Origin: JBEVNR01 sp040507985
Lineage (GTDB): Bacteria; Pseudomonadota; Alphaproteobacteria; Rickettsiales; UBA6187
NCBI GenBank assembly: GCA_040507985.1
Contig: JBEVNR010000043.1
Span: forward strand, 1-26,276
Direction of reading: 5' to 3'
Length of the DNA stretch: 26,276 nucleotides
Positions within the stretch are counted from its first letter, which is position 1, and every line of letters begins with the position of its first letter. The notes beneath the pieces are model-generated. The model did no database searches, was not told the origin of the DNA, and saw only the letters and a program-made list of their open reading frames with translations. The position numbers and the translations under genes were made by a program. This document shows positions 1 through 7,398 of this stretch, in pieces.

Positions 1-159
1 GGCATGCTTTTTACTTGCATCTCAAGGAATGTGAGTTTAGATATAATTATTCCGAAGAAAACCTCTTTTCTATAATTTTGGAAAAGTATAAAAAATATAC
101 CCGATGCTAGTCATGGCGCTAGTCTAGAGCCAATATTTTATGGCGACGCGGGTTAAAAA
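1..159. other. AT-rich non-coding left edge
   Basis: No convincing reading frame or RNA gene is visible. The DNA is clearly more AT-rich than the genes to its right. The only structure seen is a short direct repeat, GCTAGTC, at 106-112 and 118-124, the second copy lying inside a small imperfect palindrome. It could be the decayed end of a neighbouring gene or element lying outside the window. Confidence 0.5.
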
Positions 160-161
160 TA

Positions 162-304
162 GACCTCCTGCATAACCCGCTGCGGCGAGGCGGTTGCTAG
201 AATCGCTCGCCCGCAGAAGCGCAACGTACTCTAATGTACGTGAGCATTCGAGGACGGACGATCTGACGCAGACGTCCGCCGGAGATAGGGTTATGCAGGA
301 GGTC
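162..304. mobile_element. Foldback (MITE-like) element, TA-flanked
   Basis: Positions 160-178 and 288-306 are perfect 19-bp inverted repeats (TAGACCTCCTGCATAACCC and its complement). If the outer TA is read as a duplicated target dinucleotide, the element proper is GACCTCC...GGAGGTC, 143 bp. Its interior is GC-rich and non-coding. It has further self-complementary pieces: ACGTAC/GTACGT at 224-229/236-241 near the centre, and 180-189 with 206-216 apart from one bulged base. No transposase is encoded. A non-autonomous transposon end pair (MITE) moved by a TA-targeting transposase is the simplest reading. Family assignment is not possible by eye. Confidence 0.65.
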
Positions 305-339
305 TAATATATGCGCGGTCCGCATTTAATCTGAGGGGA

Positions 340-963
340 TTAAGCGGCCACGGCTTTATATTGCACCCCTTCCGATTCCATCGCGCGGCGATAAGACGGG
401 CGCGCCACGACGTTTTTGAGAAGGGATTGCGTTTTCTCGCCGAATTTCGGCAAGGCGCCGATAAAATCCCAGTTCGCGATGACGGCGAGGTATAGGTCTC
501 CCGCCGTAACGTTTTCACCGGCCAAGTACGGACCGTTATTTTTTAAGTGCGTCTCTACGTCGTTCCATTGCGATTGAATGCCGTCGATGGCCGTTTTTAT
601 CAAGTTTTCGTCCGCGCCGTTGCGCTTTAAAAACATCGCGCGACCATAGAGGGGGTGAAGCGTGGAGTTAACGTAGGCCAACCATTGCAGCGCCTTGGCG
701 CGGGCAAATCCCGTTCTCGGAATAAGGCTTCCGTTATGCTTGTCGTTTAGATACACGATCATCGCGGCGTTTTCCGACATCGGGCCGTCTTCCGTCTCCA
801 GCGCGCCGATTTGTCCGCGCGGATTGATTTTTAAAAATTCCGGACTGCGTTGTTCGCCTTTATGCAGGTCGATTTTTTTTAACTCGTAGGGTTGTTGCAA
901 CTCTTCAAGCGTGAGATGAACGGACATCGAGCATCCGCCGGGGGAATAATATAAACGATACAT
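340..963 (-). CDS. Glutathione S-transferase
   Basis: This 207-residue protein is a cytosolic glutathione S-transferase, which conjugates reduced glutathione to electrophiles or reduces mixed disulfides. The N-terminal thioredoxin-like half begins MYRLYYSPGGCSMSVHL. The Cys in GGCS sits where beta-class bacterial enzymes carry their catalytic cysteine. The glutathione-binding stretch (NPRGQIGALE and then ENAAMIVYL, where the family usually has a Glu-Ser pair) follows at residues 45-70. The helical C-terminal half contains the usual N-capping region YLAGENVTAGDLYL. Length is normal for the family. GGAG lies 9 bases before the ATG. It is divergent from mrcA and about 20 kb from gshB, which makes its cofactor. 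Physiological substrate is unknown. Confidence 0.9.
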   Translation of the reverse strand: MYRLYYSPGGCSMSVHLTLEELQQPYELKKIDLHKGEQRSPEFLKINPRGQIGALETEDGPMSENAAMIVYLNDKHNGSLIPRTGFARAKALQWLAYVNSTLHPLYGRAMFLKRNGADENLIKTAIDGIQSQWNDVETHLKNNGPYLAGENVTAGDLYLAVIANWDFIGALPKFGEKTQSLLKNVVARPSYRRAMESEGVQYKAVAA

Positions 964-1121
964 GGAAGTACTCCTACATTTAAGGTTAGGCCGAATCTAT
1001 CTCCCTTCCGCATAAAATCTCCGCATGAATTTTTACGTAACGACATCTTTCAAAAGCGCATGCAGCCTACGCCTTTGGAGCGATCTTATCGCAATTTCTC
1101 TCCGACGCAGAGGGGTTGTCC

Positions 1122-1150
1122 TTGATTTCCGTTCCGTAGCGGTTTATATA
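1122..1150 (+). promoter_or_regulatory. Candidate sigma-70 promoter for mrcA-prfB
   Basis: TTGATT at 1122-1127 and TATATA at 1145-1150 are separated by 17 bases and lie about 40 bases before the mrcA ATG. A second reading of the -10 (TATAAA at 1147-1152) gives a 19-base spacer. This is by inspection only. Confidence 0.5.
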
Positions 1151-1188
1151 AAATACCGCCGCCGTCTGACAATTTTCTGCCGTACCGT

Positions 1189-3963
1189 ATGTTTTTCTTG
1201 CGCCTGTTACTTACCTTGGCCGTCGTTGGGGCGCTTGTGGCGGGCGCCGTCGTTTCCGCCGTCTTATTCGCCTTTACGAAAGACTTGCCGGACCACACCG
1301 CCATGCAGGAATATTCGCCTCCGGTCATGTCGCGCGTCTATGCAGACGACGGGCGGGTGCTGACGCGCTTCGCGAAGGAAGAGCGGCTTTTCGTGCCGTA
1401 CCACCGGATTCCCCCGTTGGTGGTGCGGGCGTTTATCTCTGCCGAGGACAAAAATTTCTTCACCCATAACGGCATCGACGTGACCGGCATTTTTCGCGCC
1501 GCCGCGCATAACGCGCAGGTGGTGCTGACGGGAGGAGGCACGGCGGGCCTCTCCGGCGGCTCGACCATCACGCAACAGGTGGTGAAAAACTTTTTGCTGA
1601 CGAACGAAAAAACCCTCGCCCGAAAAGCGAAGGAAGCCATTCTCGCCTTGCGCGTGTCGAAGGAATTTTCCAAGGAGAAAATTCTTGAACTCTACCTCAA
1701 CCAAATTTACCTTGGCGACGGCGCGTACGGCGTGGCGGCGGCGTCGCTTAATTATTTCGGCAAGCCGGCCGAAAAATTGGGATTGGAGGAGGCGGCGCTG
1801 CTCGCGTCGCTTCCCAAGGCGCCGAGCCGGATTAATCCGCGCGTCTATTACGACCGCGCGCTTGAGCGCAGAAACTTCGTGATAGGCCGCATGCGCGACG
1901 ACGGGTACATTACCGAAGAAGAAGAAAAAGAGGCCAAGGCCAAGCCCATCACCTTGGCCCGCCATACCGGAAGCGAATTCGTCAACGGCACGTTTTTCAC
2001 CGACGTGGTGCGGCAGGAAATTATTACGCGCTATACCTACGACGCCTTATATGACGGCGGCATGTCGATATGGACGACGCTTCGCCCCGACTACCAGCGC
2101 ATCGCCGAAAAAGCCTTGTATGACGGGCTGACCGAATATGATCGCCGCCACGGGTGGCGCGGACCGATCGATACGGCCGACGTGACGGCGGAGGATTGGA
2201 AAAAAACCTTTGCCGGAAAAAACTATCCCTCCTCTTACGGCTGGCGCGCGGCGACGGTGACGAGTCTGGACAAAAACAAGGCCGATTTATATTTTCAAAA
2301 CGAAGAAAGCGGCATTTTGCCTCTCTCCGGCATGCAGTGGGCGGCGGCGTTTAAGTCGCGCAACTCGATGGGACCTAAGCCCTCCAAGCCCGGCGACGTT
2401 CTTAAGGCGGGCGACGTCGTGTATGTCGAGCCGGCGCCGACGAAGGAGGGAGCGGAATTCAACGGCGAATACCAACTGCGGCAATTGCCGCAAGTGGAAG
2501 GGTCGATCGTGGCGATGGAGCCGTCCACCGGGCGCGTGCTCGCCCTCGTAGGCGGCTTCGATTATGCCATCAACCAATATAACCGCGCCACGCAGGCCAA
2601 GCGCCAGCCGGGATCGTCGGTGAAGCCCTTCGTCTATTTGTCGGCCCTCGAAAACGGCTTTCGCCCCAATTCGATCATTGTGGACGAGCCTATTTCCCTT
2701 CCCCTTGGCGACGGCACCTCGCGCACCTGGAACCCGGCCAATCACTCCGGCCAATATTACGGACCAAGGACGTTGCGCTACGGGTTGGAAAAATCGCTGA
2801 ACGCCCTCACCGTCAATTTGTCGGCCATGGTCGGCGTGCATAAAATTTCGGAAACGCTGGTGCGCTTCGGGGTGATTCCCGAACCCTTGCCCTATCTTTC
2901 CATCGCGCTCGGCACCACCGAAAACACCCTGCTCAACATGACGACCGCGTACGCCATGCTGGCCAACGGGGGCAAGAAAATTACGCCTTCCTTTATCGAA
3001 TGGGCGCAAGACCGCCACGGCAACGTGGTGATGCGTCGCGACGAACGCCCGTGCGAAAGTTGCCGCACGCCCACGGAATATCCGCCCGTTCCCGTCGACG
3101 CCCGCGCGTCCGTCGCCGATCCGGTGCGCGCTTACCAAATGACGTCAATGATGGAAGGCGTGGTGCAGCGCGGCACGGCGTCGGTCGCCAAGACGCTCGC
3201 GCGGCCCCTTGCCGGCAAGACCGGCACCACGGACGACGCCTACGACGCATGGTTTATCGGATTTTCCCCGAATTTAGTGGTCGGGGTCTATGTCGGCTTC
3301 GACGCGCCGGCCAGCCTCGGCAACCACGAATACGGCTCGACGGCGGCCTTGCCGATATGGATGGATTTTATGAAAGACGCGTTAAAGGACGTGCCGCCGG
3401 TGCCGTTTTCGCGTCCGGACGGGGTGAAGCTGGTGAAAATCGACTACGATACGGGCGGTTTTCCCGCGCCGTACAAGCCTGACGCGAAAATTATCTACGA
3501 AGCGTTTAAGATAGACGACGATCCGTTCAGCGGGGGAAGGGATTCCTATTTCTCCCTGGGACAACATCCCTACGGATTTAACGCGGGCGAAGGATTTTTT
3601 CCGCCGGGCTATTCCTACGAAGGCAACCGCGTCGTCAAAAGCCGCGACGCCTACGAAGATCGGGCGCCGGAAGATTTCACCTTGCCGTGGAAACAACCCG
3701 CGCAGCGCCCGGCGGCGCCCCCCGCCTATGAAGGCGACGGCGCCTACCGTTCCCGGGGAGCGTACGTGCCGCCGCCTTACGCGCCCTACAACGACGGCAA
3801 CGACGCGCCTTCGCCGGAGCGGCAGCAGCCGCGCAGCCGGATGGAGCAATACGACCAATGGCGCCGCGAAGACGACGCCTACCGCACGAGGCAGCGGGAG
3901 CGGGAAGACTCCCGTCGGCGCCGTCCGCGCGACAACGATTCACGATACGGAGAAATATATTGA
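1189..3963 (+). CDS. mrcA: Penicillin-binding protein 1A (bifunctional)
   Basis: This class A penicillin-binding protein polymerises lipid II glycan strands and cross-links their peptides in the periplasm. It has 924 residues. The membrane anchor is at 5-29. The GT51 glycosyltransferase domain follows, with catalytic Glu at about 86 (ISAEDKNFF) and GGSTITQQ at 123-130. An OB-like insert lies at roughly 320-440. The transpeptidase has SSVK (nucleophile Ser 476), SLN, and KTG at 677-679. The last 90 or so residues are low-complexity, rich in Pro, Tyr, Arg and Asp, and end in an Arg-rich tail. No good ribosome-binding site precedes the ATG. The start is chosen because it gives a proper signal anchor. 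The stop overlaps the prfB start in TGATG, so the two are probably translationally coupled. Confidence 0.96.
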   Translation: MFFLRLLLTLAVVGALVAGAVVSAVLFAFTKDLPDHTAMQEYSPPVMSRVYADDGRVLTRFAKEERLFVPYHRIPPLVVRAFISAEDKNFFTHNGIDVTGIFRAAAHNAQVVLTGGGTAGLSGGSTITQQVVKNFLLTNEKTLARKAKEAILALRVSKEFSKEKILELYLNQIYLGDGAYGVAAASLNYFGKPAEKLGLEEAALLASLPKAPSRINPRVYYDRALERRNFVIGRMRDDGYITEEEEKEAKAKPITLARHTGSEFVNGTFFTDVVRQEIITRYTYDALYDGGMSIWTTLRPDYQRIAEKALYDGLTEYDRRHGWRGPIDTADVTAEDWKKTFAGKNYPSSYGWRAATVTSLDKNKADLYFQNEESGILPLSGMQWAAAFKSRNSMGPKPSKPGDVLKAGDVVYVEPAPTKEGAEFNGEYQLRQLPQVEGSIVAMEPSTGRVLALVGGFDYAINQYNRATQAKRQPGSSVKPFVYLSALENGFRPNSIIVDEPISLPLGDGTSRTWNPANHSGQYYGPRTLRYGLEKSLNALTVNLSAMVGVHKISETLVRFGVIPEPLPYLSIALGTTENTLLNMTTAYAMLANGGKKITPSFIEWAQDRHGNVVMRRDERPCESCRTPTEYPPVPVDARASVADPVRAYQMTSMMEGVVQRGTASVAKTLARPLAGKTGTTDDAYDAWFIGFSPNLVVGVYVGFDAPASLGNHEYGSTAALPIWMDFMKDALKDVPPVPFSRPDGVKLVKIDYDTGGFPAPYKPDAKIIYEAFKIDDDPFSGGRDSYFSLGQHPYGFNAGEGFFPPGYSYEGNRVVKSRDAYEDRAPEDFTLPWKQPAQRPAAPPAYEGDGAYRSRGAYVPPPYAPYNDGNDAPSPERQQPRSRMEQYDQWRREDDAYRTRQREREDSRRRRPRDNDSRYGEIY

Positions 3964-5100
3964 TGGAACGATTTATCGAAGGCGCGACCAGGGCGCTGGA
4001 CCGAGCGGACGCGCTTATCCTCGACGTGCGGAGGTATCTTTGACGTAGGCGCCATCGAACGCCGCATCGAAGAGCTGAAAGAGATCGGCGCCGACCCCGC
4101 CTTATGGAACGACCCGGGAAAGGCGGCTTCCCTCCTGCGCGAACAAAACGCGCTTGAACGCCGGCGCCAAACGGTTCCTGAATTTGCGGCGCGGCGCGAC
4201 GACGCGCGAACCTTACTGGAGCTTGGGCAAGACGCAAACGACGAAGCCGCGCTCGCCGAAGCGCTGGAGGACGCAGAAAAATTGCTCGCCGACGTGCTGC
4301 GCGCCAAAACGGAATGCCTCTTCTCCGGCGAGGCCGACGGCAACGACGCGTTCGTGGAAATTCATCCCGGCGCCGGCGGCGTCGACTCGCAGGACTGGGC
4401 CGACATGCTGCTGCGCATGTATATGCGCTGGGCGAGCGGCGAGCGTTTTTCCTGCGAATTATTGTCGTACATGGAGGGCGACGAGGCGGGGATAAAAGAG
4501 GCCACCATTAAGGTCGCGGGCCATAACGCCTACGGATGGCTGAAGGGAGAAAGCGGCGTGCATCGGCTGGTGCGCATATCGCCCTTTGATAGCGGCGCGC
4601 GGCGGCACACCTCGTTCGCCAGCGTATGGGTGTATCCCGTGGTGGACGAGACGGTGGAAATCGCGGTCGACGAAAAAGACTTGCGCGTCGACACCTATCG
4701 TGCCTCCGGGGCCGGCGGACAGCACGTCAACAAAACCGATAGCGCGGTACGCATCACCCATATGCCCACCGGCGTGGTGGTGCAGTGCCAAGACGACCGC
4801 TCGCAGCACCGCAACCGCCAGATCGCGATGAACATGCTGCGATCCCGTCTTTACGAGGCCGAATTGCAGCGGCGGGAAGAGGAAAAAAACGCGCAAAACG
4901 CCGCAAAGTCCGAAATTGGATGGGGACGGCAAATCCGTTCCTACGTGCTGCAACCGTACCAACTGGTGAAAGATTCGCGCAGCGGTTTTGAAACCGGCAA
5001 CGTCGCCGCCGTCTTGAACGGCGATCTCGACGCCATGCTCACCAAAACGCTCGAGAGCGCCCGGGAGGGCGAGGGCAGCGCTTCCGTCGGTAAAAAATGA
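3963..5100 (+). CDS. prfB: Peptide chain release factor 2 (programmed +1 frameshift)
   Basis: RF2 releases finished peptides at UGA and UAA codons. The gene is read in two frames. Codons 1-26 run from the ATG at 3963 to an in-frame TGA at 4041-4043. Reading resumes one base later, GAC at 4042, and runs to 5100, giving about 378 residues (the E. coli protein has 365). The RF2-specific SPF tripeptide is at about residue 206. The GGQ that triggers hydrolysis in the peptidyl-transferase centre is at about 251-253 (GAGGQHVNKTDSAVRITH). Both positions match E. coli RF2. A single-frame gene call would start at 4282 and lose the N-terminal third. The ATG overlaps the mrcA stop by one base. Confidence 0.96.
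4030..4044 (+). promoter_or_regulatory. RF2 programmed +1 frameshift site
   Basis: The bases GGAGG TAT CTT TGA C match the classic prfB recoding signal. A Shine-Dalgarno-like GGAGG (4030-4034) lies three bases before the slippery CTT, followed by TGA and then C. When RF2 is scarce the ribosome pauses at UGA, slips one base onto UUU, and continues with GAC. RF2 therefore controls its own synthesis. Confidence 0.95.
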
Positions 5101-5121
5101 TTGTAAGCGCGGCAAAAAAAC

Positions 5122-5150
5122 TTGCGGATTGGTCAAGGCGGCTCTATACT
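5122..5150 (+). promoter_or_regulatory. Candidate promoter for rpoZ-fdxA
   Basis: TTGCGG (5122-5127) and TATACT (5145-5150) are 17 bases apart in the prfB-rpoZ gap. The -10 is one base from consensus and the -35 is weak. The transcribed leader that follows contains two head-to-tail copies of GCCGTTTGCCGC (5152-5163 and 5164-5175). Confidence 0.5.
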
Positions 5151-5209
5151 TGCCGTTTGCCGCGCCGTTTGCCGCGCGCGCAACGCAACCATCAACGTTA
5201 TAGTGTATT

Positions 5210-5617
5210 ATGGCTAGAGTCACCGTAGAAGATTGCATGAAAGTCGTGCCCAGCCGTTTCGAGCTGGTGGTGTTGGCCACACAGCGCGCCAAGGCCATCG
5301 CCGCCGGAGCGCCCATCGCCGTCGCCCAAAATAACGATAAAAATCCCGTCATCGCCTTGCGCGAAATCGCCGACGGCGTCGTCGATCCCGCGTCGCTGCG
5401 TTCGGCGCTCATCGATTCGTACCGCAACGTCGGCGCGAAGGACCGCTCGTCCTACGACGTGGACGAAGACGACGTCATTCTCGACGAAGACGACACCTAC
5501 ACCGGCGAGCTTGACGACAGTTCCGCCGCCTTTAAGGGAAGGAGGCTCGACGACGATGACGACGGCATGTCCGAAGAGGCCGACCTCTCCGACGACGACG
5601 CCTACGAAGACGAATAG
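5210..5617 (+). CDS. rpoZ: RNA polymerase omega subunit
   Basis: Omega binds the beta-prime subunit and helps RNA polymerase assemble. In many bacteria it also forms part of a ppGpp site. The start MARVTVEDCM, then SRFELVVLATQRAKAI and NPVIALREIADG, is the conserved omega core (about residues 1-75). The protein has 135 residues, and the extra C-terminal half is strongly acidic, with runs of Asp and Glu from about residue 82 to the end. No Shine-Dalgarno sequence is visible before the ATG. That start is nevertheless fixed by the family's N-terminus. fdxA follows 17 bases after the stop, so they probably share a transcript. Confidence 0.93.
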   Translation: MARVTVEDCMKVVPSRFELVVLATQRAKAIAAGAPIAVAQNNDKNPVIALREIADGVVDPASLRSALIDSYRNVGAKDRSSYDVDEDDVILDEDDTYTGELDDSSAAFKGRRLDDDDDGMSEEADLSDDDAYEDE

Positions 5618-5634
5618 AGTAAGGAACGATCGAT

Positions 5635-5967
5635 ATGGCCTATGTCGTCACCGAAGCCTGCATAAAATGCAAATACACCGATTGCGTGGAAGTCTGCCCC
5701 GTCGATTGCTTTTACGAGGGGGAAAACATGCTCGCGATTAATCCCGACGAATGCATCGATTGCGGCGTGTGCGAGCCGGAATGCCCGATTGAAGCCATCA
5801 AGCCGGAAAGCGAGGACAATCTGTCCTGGCTTGAACTTAACCGAAAATATTCAGCGGAGTGGCCGAACATCACGAGCGGCAAGGATCCCTATCCCGACGC
5901 TGAAAAATATAAGGAAATGGCGAACAAGGAAAGCCTGTTCAATCCCGCGCCCGGCGGCGAAAATTAG
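5635..5967 (+). CDS. fdxA: 7Fe-8S type ferredoxin
   Basis: This 110-residue cytoplasmic electron carrier belongs to the FdxA family, with one [3Fe-4S] and one [4Fe-4S] cluster. The N-terminus MAYVVTEACIKCKYTDCVEV is followed by CPVDCFYEG and the second cluster motif CIDCGVCEPECP. The sequence then carries the family's usual C-terminal extension, including LNRKYSAEWPNI. AAGGA lies 9 bases before the ATG. It is downstream of rpoZ in the same direction. The redox partner is not apparent from the neighbours. Confidence 0.95.
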   Translation: MAYVVTEACIKCKYTDCVEVCPVDCFYEGENMLAINPDECIDCGVCEPECPIEAIKPESEDNLSWLELNRKYSAEWPNITSGKDPYPDAEKYKEMANKESLFNPAPGGEN

Positions 5968-6368
5968 ACGAAAACGAAGCAATTGCGCGTTTTCGGAAGG
6001 AATAATGAGGCTCTTGACTATCCGGAGCAAAGACGTCAATCATTGCTTGTATTTTAAAAATCAATACGTTAAACCTCTTGCACCTCCTAGGGCAAAAACA
6101 TAAATTAACGCATTAATAATTTATGTTTAATATATCAATTTTCGTCATTCCCGCGAAAGCGGGAAAACAAGTAAAGCGCAGTTTCGCCAATCTAGGTTAA
6201 ACACAACATTTGCGTGCATGGCACGCTCAATTTTTTCTTAAACATACGGTGCGCTTCGCGCAAAATTTTAAAAAAACGCCGGATTCCCGCTTTCGCGGGA
6301 ATGACGAATAAGAAAAAATAACGTATTAATTTGTTTTTCACCCTCTTGCAAACCCCCTTGCGCGCGCC
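5968..6368. other. Convergent intergenic region, AT-rich, with REP-like pair
   Basis: This 401-base gap lies between the ends of fdxA and prephenate dehydratase. It holds no credible gene. Its main content is the inverted pair of hairpin repeats annotated separately. The flanks are AT-rich and contain the near-identical strings TAACGCATTAAT (about 6106) and TAACGTATTAAT (about 6319). The hairpins may also end transcription from both sides, but no clean stem plus U-run terminator was found. Confidence 0.6.
6141..6308. repeat. Inverted pair of REP-like hairpins
   Basis: Two 25-bp units, at 6141-6165 and 6284-6308, are perfect inverted copies of each other, 118 bases apart. Each unit is itself a hairpin: TTCCCGC, loop GAAA (TTTC on the other strand), GCGGGAA, with a GTCAT tail on the outer side. 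This is the widespread CCCGCGAAAGCGGG type of intergenic palindrome. A related hairpin with a five-C stem occurs at 10551-10568 inside the second foldback element. Confidence 0.8.
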
Positions 6369-7223
6369 CTATCTTTCCTTCGCGCCGCGCTTTGGATCGG
6401 CGTAGTAGCTGCCCAGCGGCTTGGTGCGGTTGCAGAAAAATCCCAACTCCTCTAAGGCCAGGCGAACGGGCGCCTCGGCGGGAGAGCCTTCGAACGTGGT
6501 AAAAAAATGCGCGCGCTGGGACGATCCGCCGGGAATGTAGCTTTCCAGCTTCAACATGTTGACCTGGTTGGTGGCGAAGCCTCCCAGCGCCTTATACAGC
6601 GCGGCGGGAATGTTCCGCGCCTCGAACAACAGGCTGGTGAGGACCGCTCCCTTCGCGGGGTCCGGCTCTTGCGGCTCCCGCTCCATGGTAACGAAGACGG
6701 TGGTGTTGTCCGAGTCGTCCTGCGCGTCGTGGAGAATGACCTCAAGCCCGTACAATTCGACGGCCAGGCGCGAACATATGACGGCGCGGGATACGTCGCC
6801 CTCCCGCGCGACGCGTTCGGCGGCAAGGGCGGTGTTCGCGGCGGCCTCCGGCACAAGCCCCATTTCCTCGATGCGCTTTCGGCATTGCATTAAGGCCTGG
6901 GGATGGGAATGGACGATTTTTATCGTGTCTGCGGTCGCTCCCCGGGCGCCGGCCAGGCAATGCCGCACCGGCAAAAAATGCTCTCCGGTGATAAAAAGCG
7001 ACGTCTCCGGCAATAAATAGTGAATTTCGGCCACGCGTCCGGCGGACGAGTTTTCGATGGGAATCATGCAGACGTCCGCCTCGCCTTGCTCCACGCAACG
7101 TATGGCGCGATCGAAGGTGGGGACGGCGAAACTTTCCGAATACGGATAAAACGTCCGGCACGCCAAATCCGAATGCGCGCCGCGCACGCCTTGAAACACG
7201 ATTTTTTTGTCTAGCGCCCGCAT
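6369..7223 (-). CDS. pheA: Prephenate dehydratase with ACT domain
   Basis: This enzyme converts prephenate to phenylpyruvate, the committed step to phenylalanine, in the cytoplasm. The 284-residue form starts at 7223, where GGGAGG sits 8 bases before the ATG. An upstream ATG at 7310 adds 29 unconserved residues and has no good ribosome-binding site. Visible dehydratase signatures are FQGVRGAHSDLAC, IPIENSSAGRVAEIH and HSHPQALMQCR. A C-terminal ACT domain with KLESYIPG follows and is the likely phenylalanine-binding feedback site. The usual catalytic Thr-Arg-Phe reads Thr-Val-Phe here (residues 175-177, NTTVFV). Otherwise the domain looks intact. It stands alone, with no chorismate mutase or tyrA beside it. 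Confidence 0.92.
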   Translation of the reverse strand: MRALDKKIVFQGVRGAHSDLACRTFYPYSESFAVPTFDRAIRCVEQGEADVCMIPIENSSAGRVAEIHYLLPETSLFITGEHFLPVRHCLAGARGATADTIKIVHSHPQALMQCRKRIEEMGLVPEAAANTALAAERVAREGDVSRAVICSRLAVELYGLEVILHDAQDDSDNTTVFVTMEREPQEPDPAKGAVLTSLLFEARNIPAALYKALGGFATNQVNMLKLESYIPGGSSQRAHFFTTFEGSPAEAPVRLALEELGFFCNRTKPLGSYYADPKRGAKER

Positions 7224-7398
7224 GGCTCGCCCTCCCGTCGCTTGGTAATACGAAGGAACGCTAGCGGAATGCGCGCCGAAACTCAAGGGGGGAGTTTGCG
7301 CTCCGTCCATTTTTTTCTTGCGGAGATTGGGGGCGTATTGTAACGTACGGTCCCGTGTGGCGGCATTTTAAACGTAAAGGCATAAGCGGGCGGACGAT

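Noticed and set aside
288..313. GGAGG followed by an ATG at the right end of the first foldback element, looking like a gene start.
   Set aside because: The GGAGG is part of the perfect terminal inverted repeat, and the frame after that ATG closes quickly.
2287..3138. Long open frame antisense to mrcA (283 codons), and others antisense to mrcA, prfB and the MrpD-like gene.
   Set aside because: High-GC coding DNA leaves antisense frames open. The products are His/Arg/Gly-rich with no domain character, while the sense genes are certain.
6507..6893. Open frame on the plus strand inside the prephenate dehydratase gene.
   Set aside because: Shadow of a well-supported gene, with no ribosome-binding site and no recognisable product.
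7224..7310. Longer N-terminus of prephenate dehydratase from the ATG at 7310.
   Set aside because: The 29 extra residues are not family-like, and the internal ATG at 7223 has a strong GGGAGG. Kept as an unlikely alternative.
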